In this document: piece after piece, positions 18,141 to 27,980 of the stretch | Layout: each line of letters opens with the position of its first letter | Position numbering within the stretch: the first letter of the stretch is position 1 | Assembly (NCBI GenBank): GCA_964473505.1 | Contig: CAYYPG010000001.1 | Span: 1 to 56,555, forward strand | Direction: 5' to 3' | From: JAOABV01 sp964473505 | GTDB lineage: Bacteria; Hydrothermota; Tepidihabitantia; Tepidihabitantales; CAIPLT01 | DNA length: 56,555 nt | Program-made: the position numbers and the translations under genes | The notes under the pieces: model-generated | Told to the model about the DNA's origin: nothing | The model's input: the letters and a program-made list of their open reading frames with translations, nothing else | Databases searched by the model: none

Positions 18141-18782
18141 TCGAACTTAAAATTCACTTTGTTTTTTCTTTTTTATAAATAAAAAATAGAACAATTTAGT
18201 TAATTTCGCAACCAAAATAAATACATCCAGTATAATATTGGGGTACTGGGTATTAATATTTAATCTTGATGTCAGCGGTTTTTCTAAATACCGATAGCAA
18301 TAATTCATATATTAATAAAATAAAACTATATCAAAGAAAAATCAAATAGTCAAGGGAGGAATGTAATGTGCTCAAGAGATACTATGCAGTTGATGAGATT
18401 TAATTAGAAGTTGTTAAAGAAGGCTTTTTGTCATATTTTTGACTTTGGAGTTTATTCGTTAGAAACGAGTTAGCAATTTACGATTGATAAGTGTATGCAG
18501 TAGTAAATGGTTATGAGCGCTCTAAATTTCGGTCGATTAATTAAAGCAATTATAAAGTACAATTATCGAAAGGTGATTGTAAGTGTTCTTTGGCACTCGT
18601 ATTTTAAAATTGTAATTGAGGTAGGAAAAAGCTTGAGAGATGCGTCAAGATTGACTCAAAATATTTATTTTAAGGATACAAACTGCGTCATTTTATCAAT
18701 TATCAAGAAGTTGGTGCCAATAGGTAATCTAATTTCGTGGTAATGTGATTGGTTTTGAGCGCAAATTTTTTATAAAACTTGT
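18141..18782. other. Intergenic region, no supported gene
   Basis: 642 AT-rich bases between the fabH start and the end of the M3 pseudogene. A 78-codon open frame on the plus strand (18507-18743) has no ribosome site and no family pattern. The fabH promoter should lie here, but I see no clear -35/-10 pair. Confidence 0.4.
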
Positions 18783-19873
18783 TTATTGATATTTATTCGT
18801 AGTTGAACTCATGCCAAATATTTCAACGAGAATTTTTTCACTGCTAATTTTCTCAAATAATTTTAGAATCGGATAGATTCCTGATGGTTGAATAACATTC
18901 TGGAAAAGAAAGTCACTAAATTCTTTAGGTTTTTCCCCAACCGACTTTATTCTTTCGGTCTTTAAGAAACGATATTTTAGCATTTCGCAGGTCAAATCAC
19001 CTAAAAAGTAACTGTGCAGATAAATTGGATGGGTTGTATGGTGAATACGATATGCCCAAGGAGGATTGTCCGTATAAGGCTCTTCTTCAAGATATAGTTT
19101 GTACTGTTTGAGATAAAGTTCATTGATGTCATTTAAAGTTTTAATTTCAGTCGTATATAATAATTGGTCAAAGAATATATCGGGTACAGCCCGAATGCGA
19201 CTTATCTTCTGTCATTGTTTAAGATTGTTGAAGGCTTTTTCGACACTTTGAATATCATTTTGGAAAAACTGTTGATAAAAGATTTTTCATATAAAAAATT
19301 ACCCCAAAGATTAGCAAATCCATCAGAAATAATTCCGGAAATACCCATATTTAACAGATTATCATCTGGGTCAAGCATAAAAGAATGAATCGCATGACCG
19401 GTTTCGTGAAGTAAGACACCATATTCGTGATAGCGGTTTTCTACATTGGCTAAGACCCGATTATCTTTGCCAGTGCGGATGGTAAAACTATATCCCCATT
19501 CGGACTTATTCTTGCGAGGAAATAAATCATAAGTGATATTGTACTTGCTAATATCAATGCCGAATTTTAGGAAAAAATCTTTAAGCACCTCATAGTATTT
19601 GGACATATCAACAACCTGATTGAGTTGTGGAACAATCTGGGCACCGATGTATAGCGAATCCCAAGGCATTACTTTCTCATCATAAATAAACTTTTTTCCC
19701 AAAGTTTGATAGGTCTGTTTCATTCTCGGTAAAAATTGTTTGATGGACCCTGACCAGTTATCAAAGATTTGAGGCTCCAGTTCATCAAATTCCAGGCGGA
19801 ATTCAACAAAACTTTTTGAACCCTATAGATGGGCATATTCTTTGCGCATATTTAATAAATCAATAAAACCGGC

Positions 19874-19990
19874 AATGATAAGAGATTCTTTCGACCCCAA
19901 CCAATATGTCCAACATACAAGATAAAATCTTTTACTCCATACTGTTTAATAAAGAGATTCGGGTCAGCATCATAAAAGCGCGCATCAACA
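19874..19990 (-). repeat. 117-bp tract copied from 21896-22012 (glycosyltransferase)
   Basis: It is identical to the glycosyltransferase gene at all but one position (A for G in the word ACATACAAGATAAA). The encoded piece GVDARFYDADPNLFIKQYGV fits the glycosyltransferase and not the peptidase, so the direction of copying is from that gene into the peptidase. The ends abut peptidase sequence at short shared words (ATG/ATTG). Confidence 0.9.
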
Positions 19991-20369
19991 TCAGCCAAAG
20001 ATTTATTAATCTGCGCACGGCACAAATATGCCTGTTTGCGTGTTTTGCGGTCCAGCTCACTTCTTAGAATTTGGGTGATTTCCATGGTGCGGACTTCTTT
20101 ACCATTAAGCGTAAAGCGAAAAGTATTCAATATTTTAGATTTTAGACAAATCGGTCGTCTTCTATTGAATCTTTAAGTCTAGTTGATTTAATTCCCCAGA
20201 TAAATGGTATGGTTTGAAAATCAGGGCAATAATGTCTACGCGTCGTTTATCCAAGGGAGCAAGCGATTTTTGCTGATAGTCCAAAATGGTTTCGTAGTAT
20301 TTTTTGTTCTTTAAGACTTGGGTTAGTTTTTCATATGCCTGATTGACAACAAAATCAAAAGTTGAAGTG

Positions 20370-20527
20370 ATTCTATTTCTTTTTTCTTGTTGGGAGCAAT
20401 GATATTAGCCATTCGGCACATCTCGTTTATTATCTGGTATTCTGACTGAAAACCACCAGGGAAGGATAAAAATTTTGATATTCTAAGAGTAGTCTTAATA
20501 AATCTTGGATTACGATGACTAAAAAAC
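20370..20527 (-). repeat. 158-bp tract copied from 22068-22225 (glycosyltransferase)
   Basis: Same length as its source with about four substitutions. It encodes SHRNPRFIKTTLRISKFLSF and the following residues of the glycosyltransferase. It interrupts the peptidase at its conserved YTTG segment. The bases on either side of the insertion (ACAACT before, TCAACT after) are similar, which could be a small target duplication or microhomology. Confidence 0.9.
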
Positions 20528-20640
20528 CCTCCAGTTGTATATTGCGTCCAAGACAACTGCGAATATTTTTCATTTAAGTTTTCTAATTTTTTGGCAATCG
20601 CAACGATGGCATCTATATTACTCATATTATCTCCTAACAT

Positions 20641-21444
20641 TATATTGAAACCAATATTTTCCCAGCAAGGACGGTCTTGAGTCCTTCTTGATTCCCTTGC
20701 AAGATTTCAATGAACCATCCAAATTATACAATTAGAATCAGACATATTCTTAATAAGATTAGCCAATTTTTCTAAATAAGTCTGAAATATCATTATCTTT
20801 CACAATTCTTACCCCAATATTTCAATAAAACATTCAAGTTATAAAATTGTAATCCGTCATATTCTCATTAATAAAAGCCAATATTTTTCTTTAAGACAGA
20901 TATTATATCTTTCGTAACACTCAGTCAATATTTCAATCATCTCTTCAAAGTAACAATTGAAATCGGACATATATTCAACTATCTAATTGTAAAAATCATG
21001 GATTTGCTTTCTTGATCTTAAAGATTGATATTATATGCGTTGGATTCTGATCTAATATCTCAATCACGAATAAAAAGCAACTTCTTTCAAAAATTATAAT
21101 TAGGCTTCTACCTTTTTATTATAGGCAAAATTACAATTTTTATCAATTGCTTTATTTTGACCTTTAAGTTTTTCTATTTTTTAAGACCATAAGTGCAACG
21201 TTGGTATTACCAAGATAAAAGAAAACCAGCCATTTTCGAACTCACTCAGGACAATGAATTCTAACTGCTGTAAAATGTTAGCAATTTATATTACTAGGGG
21301 TAGATAAAAAATAAAAGTATTAGAAAGGCTTCACTTACTTTACACTTACTTTAACAGGAAGGGTAAAGAAGTTTTTAACTGACTACGAGTTTGGAAAAAA
21401 GAAGCTATTCATCCGATCAAAGCAAGATATTTTACCTTTTGGTT
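20641..21444. other. Intergenic region with degenerate tandem array
   Basis: 800 AT-rich bases without a credible gene. Most of it (20708-21090) is a degenerate tandem repeat. The remainder up to the glycosyltransferase stop holds nothing I can identify. Confidence 0.5.
20708..21090. repeat. Degenerate tandem repeat, about 3.3 units of 111-127 bp
   Basis: Units begin with TTTCAAT-type words at 20708, 20823, 20934 and 21061. Each carries, in order, a version of AATTGTAATCCGTCATATTC, an AGCCAATTTTTCT-type block and a GATATTATATCTTTCG-type block. The units are strongly diverged, so the array is old. It is not a CRISPR: there are no short identical repeats with unique spacers. Confidence 0.6.
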
Positions 21445-22467
21445 TTATTTTTGTTCATATATCTTAATCAACTTTTCTGCACAATGTTTCCACAAATAGT
21501 TGTTTCGGATATGTTCTTTTAATTCTGGCCGTTTTTTTTGTGCTAAAGTCTTGATTATGCCATGGCGTAAGGACTGAAAAGAAAATGGGTTAATATATTG
21601 AGCATAGTCTTGAAAATATTCTGCAGTGCCTCCAAATTTAGTAATAACTATTTTTGCTCCGGCTAAACCGGCTTCTAAGGCAGAAAGTCCGGGCGTTTCA
21701 TAATAAGAAGGCAAAACAAAGGTGTCGCAAGCCGAATATGCTGAGGCCAAAATAGGGTCATCGTGATTTAATCCAGTAATAAGAAGCGTATTCGGTCTTG
21801 ATTTGATAAGGGCTAAGCATTTTTGCGCATAATCATTCTCTAAGACTTTACCAATTAGCACCAAAGGAGAATCAACGTCTTCACATGCTTTCAGTAATGA
21901 TAAGAGATTCTTTCGACCCCAACCAATATGTCCAACATACAGGATAAAATCTTTTACTCCATACTGTTTAATAAAGAGATTCGGGTCAGCATCATAAAAG
22001 CGCGCATCAACACCGTTAGGCAATAATCGAAATTTTTTAGGGTTCAGCCCAAAACTTTGTTGAAGTAATTCTATTTCTTTTTTCGTGTTGGGAGCAATAA
22101 TATTAGCCATTCGGCACATCTCGTTTATTATCTGGTATTCTGACTGAAAACCACCGGGGAAGGATAAAAATTTTGATATTCTAAGAGTAGTTTTAATAAA
22201 TCTTGGATTACGATGACTAAAAAACACTGGCGTGAGTATCGTCTTTACTCCCAGATTGTAGAGACTACGGGCAAAATGAAAAGTTCCAATATGAGCACAA
22301 AAAAGATGCACAAAGTCTACAGAACCAAACGAATAGTTTTGCCAGATATCAAAAAGTTCGACATCAACGCCGAGTTTTTCTAGTTCTTTCTTTAAGGCTA
22401 ATACTTGGGTCTTAACTCCACCTTCAAGAACTGAGATTGCTTGGAAACTAGCAAAGATTATCTTCAT
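21445..22467 (-). CDS. GT4-type glycosyltransferase
   Basis: 340 residues, cytoplasmic GT-B fold sugar transferase. The C-terminal nucleotide-sugar domain shows DFILYVGHIGWGRKNLLSLL (about 175-194), LLITGLNHDDPILASAYSAC, and VLPSYYETPGLSALEAGLAG (the E-x7-E type motif). The N-terminal SVLEGGVKTQVLALKKELEK is the acceptor-side glycine loop. I chose ATG 22467 because GAGAGGATTTAAT precedes it; an in-frame GTG lies five codons upstream. It is likely the last gene of a surface-glycan unit with the deacetylase-like and flippase genes. Two tracts of it have been copied into the adjacent M3 pseudogene. Confidence 0.88.
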   Translation of the reverse strand: MKIIFASFQAISVLEGGVKTQVLALKKELEKLGVDVELFDIWQNYSFGSVDFVHLFCAHIGTFHFARSLYNLGVKTILTPVFFSHRNPRFIKTTLRISKFLSFPGGFQSEYQIINEMCRMANIIAPNTKKEIELLQQSFGLNPKKFRLLPNGVDARFYDADPNLFIKQYGVKDFILYVGHIGWGRKNLLSLLKACEDVDSPLVLIGKVLENDYAQKCLALIKSRPNTLLITGLNHDDPILASAYSACDTFVLPSYYETPGLSALEAGLAGAKIVITKFGGTAEYFQDYAQYINPFSFQSLRHGIIKTLAQKKRPELKEHIRNNYLWKHCAEKLIKIYEQK

Positions 22468-22648
22468 ATTAAATCCTCTCACTGAGATCCTAAACCTCAG
22501 GATAGATTACCAACCAAGGTTTGGAACTGTTGCCCGATTTTATTAATCTCTGTAGTTTATTCAAGGGACAATAATAATTGTGAGTTAAGTTCATGTGGGT
22601 AAACTCCAAGGATTATTTCATACAAGGATAGTTTGAAGTTTGGCGGGT

Positions 22649-24190
22649 TTAAATTTTAAAAAGCCTTTTAAGAGTTTCATAAAAGATGGTTTGAATTTTT
22701 GCTTGGAATGACCGAGTATATAAAATTTTGTCAGCGTCTTTTGGCCGATAAGGTAGGTTTAATGGTTTGTATTGCAATTTAGTCAATTCGTATTGTCCTT
22801 TTTTGACGGGAATATAGGTTTCTTTTGTATCTGGAGTGATAATGTGTAAAAAAACATTATCTGATGCATTTTCGCTCTCAATTTTTAAGGTGTTGTTTTC
22901 GATGTGCCACCGAGATGTATTGTAAATATTTAGTCGTTTTATCCACCAATAATAAAAATCGGTCATGGTTGTAATCTTGATATTATTCAGTAATCTTGCT
23001 TTATCTAAAATCTGTCCAAAAAGTTCTGAAAACTGATGAATCCGATGCGGATGGTCATAAATAAATATAGGCTCATTGCTTCGGTATTGAGTCGTTATAT
23101 AATCTTCATAATATCTTTTGCACTGTTCTGCTGAAAGATCGGCTTGTAATAATCGGCCGAGGCAAATTGGATGAACCGGTATTTGTAAGACCGATGATTT
23201 CTTATTATCGACAATTGGGTAGAATGGCAAGTTATCATAATCTAAAGAAAATTCAGAAGAATATTTAATATCATTAGATTCCATTGCCCACTGAAGATGT
23301 TTATTCCACATTCCAAAAGGACTGACAAATCCTATTGGCTTAATGCCATTATTTTCTAAGATTGTTTTGGCAGTTTTGATGTTTTCGTAATTTCTCCGAT
23401 AGTCTCTGAAGACTTGGTGATGAAAGCAGTGAATTTGAATATCGCAAAACTTTGGGTGTTGAATCTTAGGCAAATGACCAGTATTGATAAAATATGTAAA
23501 ATTAATATCTTTAGTTTGTGAAAGTTCTAATGTTGTTTTTAATGCACTCTCTGGAGCAAAGTCAGTATCAATTCGAAAACAAAAGCAGGTTTGATAAATA
23601 TTAGGATAATACCAGAGATGGAGATACGACAAATTCATCTTTTGATACAACTTTCTGAGACAATTTATAACTAATTTTCTGACCGCTCCTTTATTGATGA
23701 GAGCAACATGTTCATAAGGAAATTTACGATGTGGAAAGTAGAATGGTTTTAATTCGCTTCGGGTATCTAAGATTGCTCGATTAACATCAAATGGTAATGC
23801 GATGATGTGTCCCTTGCTGTATTCTGTCTCAAAAATAATTTGAGATTTATTTTTTGATATTGGACGCGCGATTTGTCTGTTGCCTTTTAATTTTAAGTCA
23901 AGAATCGGAATATTGTTAAACAGGTCACTTTCACCATAGATAAAATGTAAAAGAGAAGTTTTATATCGTATATCAGGAATAATCTTTTTCAGGTTAAGAA
24001 AGTCCGTAATAATACCGACACCGGCGTTTAAGAGATTAATTATATAGACAACTTCATCCTTATTAAGCGCACGATTGATAATTATTGGCGAAGCGTACTT
24101 TTCTGGTATTTGAGGCAATAAATTATACGCAATGCCCTCTTGTTCTAAAATTTGCAACCAACCCGGTTCGTTTTTTAATAATCCAATCAT
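22649..24190 (-). CDS. Polysaccharide-deacetylase-like protein
   Basis: 513 residues. The middle (about 200-390) has the NodB-type pattern: FRIDTDFAPES with the paired aspartates, IQIHCFHHQ with the metal histidines, FVSPFGMWNKHL as the substrate loop, and FIYDHPHRIH near the end of the barrel. This fits a CE4-type metal-dependent glycan deacetylase. The N-terminal 190 residues resemble a Rossmann-like/GATase-like domain (NAGVGIITDF, HIIALPFDVNRA) and the C-terminal 90 a beta domain. No signal peptide is visible, so its compartment is uncertain. It lies between the glycosyltransferase and the Wzx-like gene, supporting a glycan role. Confidence 0.72.
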   Translation of the reverse strand: MIGLLKNEPGWLQILEQEGIAYNLLPQIPEKYASPIIINRALNKDEVVYIINLLNAGVGIITDFLNLKKIIPDIRYKTSLLHFIYGESDLFNNIPILDLKLKGNRQIARPISKNKSQIIFETEYSKGHIIALPFDVNRAILDTRSELKPFYFPHRKFPYEHVALINKGAVRKLVINCLRKLYQKMNLSYLHLWYYPNIYQTCFCFRIDTDFAPESALKTTLELSQTKDINFTYFINTGHLPKIQHPKFCDIQIHCFHHQVFRDYRRNYENIKTAKTILENNGIKPIGFVSPFGMWNKHLQWAMESNDIKYSSEFSLDYDNLPFYPIVDNKKSSVLQIPVHPICLGRLLQADLSAEQCKRYYEDYITTQYRSNEPIFIYDHPHRIHQFSELFGQILDKARLLNNIKITTMTDFYYWWIKRLNIYNTSRWHIENNTLKIESENASDNVFLHIITPDTKETYIPVKKGQYELTKLQYKPLNLPYRPKDADKILYTRSFQAKIQTIFYETLKRLFKI

Positions 24191-24568
24191 TCTATTTTGT
24201 ATTGCATTTTACATAATCTTCTTATTAGTTACAATCATAAAATGCAGCCAATTAGCAAATATTCACGCCGGAAAATTGTATATTAAATATTAATATTATA
24301 AATTATTATCTTGTAAATTATAATCATAGATTTCCACAAATTATCGTAATCTGGTTGATATTCACAACGTAAAATGACATATAAATAATAATGCCTATAA
24401 TATTATTTTACATTTTCATTTTGATATTCAATTTTTAACCCGTATCTCATTTAACCCGAAATTTTTTAACCTACCACGAAATTAGGTTTTTTTGATACTT
24501 TTAGTTTTAATATTCTAATAATAAATAATTTCCTAAATAAAATAGTACCCCGCGCAATCTTCGTCCTT
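24191..24568. other. AT-rich intergenic region
   Basis: No gene. A hairpin AACCTA-N9-TAGGTT at 24468-24488 followed by TTTTT looks like a plus-strand terminator, although no plus-strand gene precedes it. The rest is very AT-rich and featureless. Confidence 0.4.
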
Positions 24569-26062
24569 TTAGTTAACATCATTACTATAGTATACACTAA
24601 AATCCTTTTTAGTTATACCTTTAGTTAAGCATAGCATGGTAGCATACACGAGCATTGCTAAAACAATCAATAAGACAATGGGTATTTGGGTCAAAAGGAG
24701 TTTCAGAAATATTGCCATTATAGTGGTTGCAATTAAAGGTTTTAATAGATGTTTAGGTTCTAAAAGGATGCCAATGACAGATTTGACCAATTGCAGTAGA
24801 ACAACTAAAGCAATCAACTCGGCTGATATTAGGGCAATCGCAGTTCCTAATGCGCCGAGTGGTCGGACTAAGATGAGATTTAGAATAACATTAGCCAAAA
24901 CACCAACAGCAATGGCTGATATATATGCTTTATTGCGTTTATCTGCAATGAGGACGGAAGTAAAAATTGTGTTTAGCATAGTGAAAAACAGAAACCAAAT
25001 GAGTACTTGGAAAATTAAGATACTTTTTTGATAATGTTGCCCATAAATTAGGTTTATCAATTGACTTGAGACCAGAACACTACCAACACAAATAGGAATT
25101 GATAATATTAAAATTAATTTTTGTAATTGGCTAAGCATTGAAGGTAAGTATTGTTTATGACCAGCGACATAACGAGCAATATTAGGAAAGGTTGCATTAC
25201 AAAAGACACGGTCAATAATTAAAATCGTAAAAACCAGTTTGTTGGCCGCACTAAAAATTCCTACTTCGGTATCGTCTTTAATTAAACCTAAAAAAATGAT
25301 ATTGAAATTTTGGCTAAATTGAATCAAAATTGCACCCAAGCCTATGGGTAAAGCACTCTTAAATATTTGCCCGAGCACTTTTATCATCGAACGGTGGTCT
25401 TGAAACAAAATTCCATTAGTTGCCAACTGATTATGATTTTCAGTTTTGTTTTTAAAATAACGGTAGATAGCATAAAGGAATAGGCCGGTACATACATTAC
25501 CTGCTAAAAACGCGATTGGCACATTCTTTATTTGTATAGGTGTTCTAACTAACAACAAGAGCAAGATAAGATAAACACCGCTATTAATAATTTTTGAGAG
25601 ACTGACATAAAACATTTTTTGCCAACCCAAAAACAACCATTCTAAAATAAATGCAAAAGGAAAGAGTGATAACCCATATAAGATTATTAGTAGTTTAACT
25701 TCAATCGGTTTCGGAATTGTTAGCCCTAATATCAATAGCACAATAAAGGTTATAACCGCAAGCAATTGTCTTAAAATTATTACATTGTGAATATACTGAG
25801 TCAACGGTAAGCGGTAAGTCGATGTTGAATATTGAGCAACATCTCGAATTCCTACTGAGATTAAACCGAGATTGGTTAAAAACGAACCCAATGAGAAGAA
25901 TGCGAAAGCAAAACTTAATTGGCCAAAGCCGCTTGCTTGTAAGACTCGTGCCAGATAGATTGTGGCAATAAATAGTAAAATATAGCTGATACCATCGCCG
26001 ATAAAGAGGAGCACAAAATTTTTAATCGTATTCTGAGGAAATAGGGAGTGTTTAGCGTTCAT
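24569..26062 (-). CDS. Polysaccharide flippase, Wzx/MATE-like
   Basis: 497 residues with 12-14 hydrophobic helices across the whole length. The N-terminal KNFVLLFIGDGISYILLFIA, then ARVLQASGFGQLSFAFAFFS is the characteristic opening of O-antigen/teichoic-acid lipid-linked oligosaccharide flippases. Another family-like region is QFSQNFNIIFLGLIKDDTEV followed by GIFSAANKL. It would move undecaprenyl-linked glycans across the inner membrane. It heads the minus-strand glycan unit. No clear ribosome site precedes ATG 26062 (TTTTTCTCCA). Confidence 0.88.
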   Translation of the reverse strand: MNAKHSLFPQNTIKNFVLLFIGDGISYILLFIATIYLARVLQASGFGQLSFAFAFFSLGSFLTNLGLISVGIRDVAQYSTSTYRLPLTQYIHNVIILRQLLAVITFIVLLILGLTIPKPIEVKLLIILYGLSLFPFAFILEWLFLGWQKMFYVSLSKIINSGVYLILLLLLVRTPIQIKNVPIAFLAGNVCTGLFLYAIYRYFKNKTENHNQLATNGILFQDHRSMIKVLGQIFKSALPIGLGAILIQFSQNFNIIFLGLIKDDTEVGIFSAANKLVFTILIIDRVFCNATFPNIARYVAGHKQYLPSMLSQLQKLILILSIPICVGSVLVSSQLINLIYGQHYQKSILIFQVLIWFLFFTMLNTIFTSVLIADKRNKAYISAIAVGVLANVILNLILVRPLGALGTAIALISAELIALVVLLQLVKSVIGILLEPKHLLKPLIATTIMAIFLKLLLTQIPIVLLIVLAMLVYATMLCLTKGITKKDFSVYYSNDVN

Positions 26063-26144
26063 TGGAGAAAAAGCACCTTTTACAAAATTAAATTTCCTTC
26101 GGAATTTAATTCACAAGTTCTTATTTTAATATAGAGTTTTATGG

Positions 26145-26254
26145 AAAACTCTGAAAAAATACTCAAGAGAAACCGACCCCCACAAGAAAAAAACCAACAA
26201 ATACGCTTCTGCATTTCATGTCTTTTAAACTGATATTGACTTTGTCAGAGTTCT
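26145..26254. repeat. 110-bp inverted-repeat family, copy 1
   Basis: It begins AAACTCTGAAAAAATACTCA and ends with the inverse TGACTTTGTCAGAGTTC. Interior words (AAGAAAAAA, TTCTGCATTTCATG) match the copies at 27874 (inverted) and 45393. It lies upstream of the flippase gene in its untranslated leader region. Confidence 0.7.
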
Positions 26255-26322
26255 TATGAATATAATTAAAATTCATTTTTCACAATGTGTCTGTGTTAAT
26301 ATGAGGAATTCTTTAGCCTATG

Positions 26323-26787
26323 CTATTCGGACTTTGGTTTAATAACACTTTTGAGATGCGATTTAATTGCATTTTTGGCCAATTTATCACTTAAGCGGTT
26401 TTCTGCCCTAGGTATGGGGACAATTTTTAGATTTTTCCATTGACGTTTTAACCACATTGCTTCGAAAAAGAGTTTCTGTAATTGTCGGTCACGTATTTTA
26501 TAAGTACCGATAATCTGATTAAATAATAATGCCGAATCCGTTTTAATAATAATCTCTGTATCGTAATTTATTTGTCGACTGTTTCTCATTTGACCCAGGA
26601 TGCTTAAAGCGCTAATTAATGCTTCGTATTCGGCCTGATTGTTAGTTTTTCGGCCAATAAATTTGCTAATTTCTTTCAAGACTTGCGCGGACTGGTTTTC
26701 AATTACAACGCCGATACCCGCCAAACCGGGATTTCCTTTGGAGGCACCATCAATATGGACAATTATTTTTTGTAAAGTTAGGGGCAA
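26323..26787 (-). CDS. Ribonuclease HI-family protein
   Basis: 154 residues. The catalytic acidic residues are placed as in RNase HI: D in VHIDGASKGNPGLAGIG, E in TNNQAEYEALISAL, D in IKTDSALLFNQI, and a C-terminal D in NRLSDKLAKNAI. It probably cleaves RNA in RNA-DNA hybrids, although the short archaeal/bacterial RnhA-like branch can have altered specificity. The N-terminus is uncertain: the longest frame starts at TTG 26787 and there is no ATG before the catalytic strand. An upstream TTGACT with a weak -10 may be its promoter. Confidence 0.85.
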   Translation of the reverse strand: MPLTLQKIIVHIDGASKGNPGLAGIGVVIENQSAQVLKEISKFIGRKTNNQAEYEALISALSILGQMRNSRQINYDTEIIIKTDSALLFNQIIGTYKIRDRQLQKLFFEAMWLKRQWKNLKIVPIPRAENRLSDKLAKNAIKSHLKSVIKPKSE

Positions 26788-26946
26788 GATAATTTCGTTA
26801 ATAATTACGCATCTTTACAGATTCCGTTTTGAAAGTCAAGCATAGTACATCTTGGTTTTCATAGTAAACCACGCCGATGATGCTTTCATATATTGTTAAC
26901 TGATTAGATTTAAGAATTACGAATTAAACCACCAAATTGATTTTGG

Positions 26947-27675
26947 TTATTGATTTGCGATCTGTTCTAAATTTTCGGGAACAACAATGATTCGACCACA
27001 GTATTCACAGAAGTGAATTCGGTCATTTCGCTTAATTTCTAAGATTTTTTGTATTGGTATCGGGTTAAAGCACCCTTGACATCTTTCCGATTCGATTGTA
27101 ACCACCGCCATACCGCCTTTGTTTTTTCGAATACGTTCGTATATTTGCATAATATCTTTACCCACCGCAGTTATTAATCTTTCTCTTTCCACAGTTCGCT
27201 CATTAAGAGCATTAATCAGGTCGGCTTCTTCTTTTTTTAAAAATGCAATTTTCTCCTGGGTTTCCTGTTGTAATTCTTTGAGTTCTTTTTCTAAGGTTTT
27301 GATCTTTTCTTCAGTGATTTCGGTTTTTTCTAAGATTGCAATTATTTCGTCTTCAATTTTAGTTTTTTGTTTTTTTTGAACTTCAATTTCTTTTAAGAAC
27401 GCCTTATATTGCTCATTGGTTTTGGCTGAGTATAATTGTGCCGAAAACTGATTGATTTTTTCCTCAGTTTCTTTTAAGTCGACCTCTAATAATTTATTTT
27501 GCTTTTTCAGTTCGATAATCATATTTTTGGCAACATCCAGTTCATCCTGTTTGTTTTTAATGACTAACTGAATACCTTCAATCCTGCGGGGAACATCTTG
27601 TTTTTTGGCTTCTAATCGAGAAAGTTCCGTATCAATTTTCTGTAGTCTTAGTAGATTTGAAAGAATTTCAACCAT
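26947..27675 (-). CDS. Zinc-ribbon coiled-coil protein (CdsZ/DUF164-like)
   Basis: 242 residues. Residues about 5-170 are a long antiparallel coiled coil (LRLQKIDTELSRLEAKKQDV onward, with many E/K/Q heptads). The C-terminal 60 residues form a C4 zinc ribbon: CQGC in SERCQGCFNPIP and CEYC in IHFCEYCGRI. The family is widespread and linked to cell-wall or nucleic-acid roles, with no settled function. ATG 27675 was chosen because the longer frame runs into the tRNA-Val gene. The start lies just after the tRNA terminator, so expression may depend on read-through. Confidence 0.82.
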   Translation of the reverse strand: MVEILSNLLRLQKIDTELSRLEAKKQDVPRRIEGIQLVIKNKQDELDVAKNMIIELKKQNKLLEVDLKETEEKINQFSAQLYSAKTNEQYKAFLKEIEVQKKQKTKIEDEIIAILEKTEITEEKIKTLEKELKELQQETQEKIAFLKKEEADLINALNERTVERERLITAVGKDIMQIYERIRKNKGGMAVVTIESERCQGCFNPIPIQKILEIKRNDRIHFCEYCGRIIVVPENLEQIANQ

Positions 27676-27688
27676 TTTAAGGCCGTAG

Positions 27689-27725
27689 AAAAAAAATAGG
27701 GTATGTCTTTTTAAGACACACCCTA
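27689..27725 (-). terminator. Factor-independent terminator after tRNA-Val
   Basis: On the minus strand TAGGGTGTGTCTT, a short A-loop, and AAGACATACCCTA form a 12-13 bp stem (one G-U type pair) followed by eight T. It lies eight bases beyond the tRNA 3' end and 14 bases before the next start codon. Confidence 0.88.
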
Positions 27726-27733
27726 CTCGTAAT

Positions 27734-27808
<75 letters not shown>

Positions 27809-27834
27809 TTTGGGTGTTAATCGAAACACAAGTT

Positions 27835-27863
27835 AATATATTTAATTTTAACCTAAATGTCAA
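27835..27863 (-). promoter_or_regulatory. Promoter of tRNA-Val
   Basis: On the minus strand TTGACA (27858-27863), a 17-base spacer and TATATT (27835-27840). The transcript would start about 20 bases before the mature tRNA. Confidence 0.8.
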
Positions 27864-27873
27864 GACTTGATTT

Positions 27874-27980
27874 GAAGAACTCTGACAAAGTCAATATTGG
27901 TTCAAGAGCATGAAATGCAGAAGTATAATTATTGTTTTTTCTTATGGTCGCAGTGTCTCTTGAGCATTTTTTAGAGTTTT
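27874..27980. repeat. 110-bp inverted-repeat family, copy 2
   Basis: It begins GAAGAACTCTGACAAAGTCA and ends TTTTTTAGAGTTTTC. It is in the opposite orientation to copies 1 and 3. The interior GAGCATGAAATGCAGAAG mirrors TTCTGCATTTCATG of copy 1. It sits directly upstream of the tRNA-Val promoter. Confidence 0.75.

Larger units (their letters stand above)
18783..20625 (-). pseudogene. M3-family (oligoendopeptidase-like) metallopeptidase pseudogene with two inserted tracts from the neighbouring glycosyltransferase
   Basis: Reading the minus strand from ATG 20625 (AGGAGATAAT ribosome site), a nearly full-length M3 peptidase of about 560-600 codons can be followed. The zinc site HETGHAIH is intact, with the C-terminal DNPPWAYRIHHTTHPIYLHS region. 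Disabling changes are: a 158-bp tract (20370-20527) and a 117-bp tract (19874-19990) that are near-identical to parts of the gene at 21445; in-frame TAG at 20162-20164 and 19823-19825; a 7-bp duplication near 20140; a one-base frameshift near 19265; and TGA at 19212-19214. Removing the tracts restores family-like joins (TTG to FDF, and SLAD to AGFIDLL), so they are insertions. The product would have been a cytoplasmic peptidase of oligopeptides. Confidence 0.88.

Noticed and set aside
19852..20640. Two separate small proteins in the M3 pseudogene region
   Set aside because: They are hybrids of broken peptidase frame and copied glycosyltransferase sequence, not independent genes.
20708..21090. 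Possible CRISPR array
   Set aside because: The repeats are long (111-127 bp), diverged and contiguous; there are no short identical repeats with unique spacers, and no cas genes are in the window.
24468..24493. Terminator for the flippase gene
   Set aside because: The T-run is on the plus-strand side, so it would end plus-strand transcripts; the flippase is on the minus strand.
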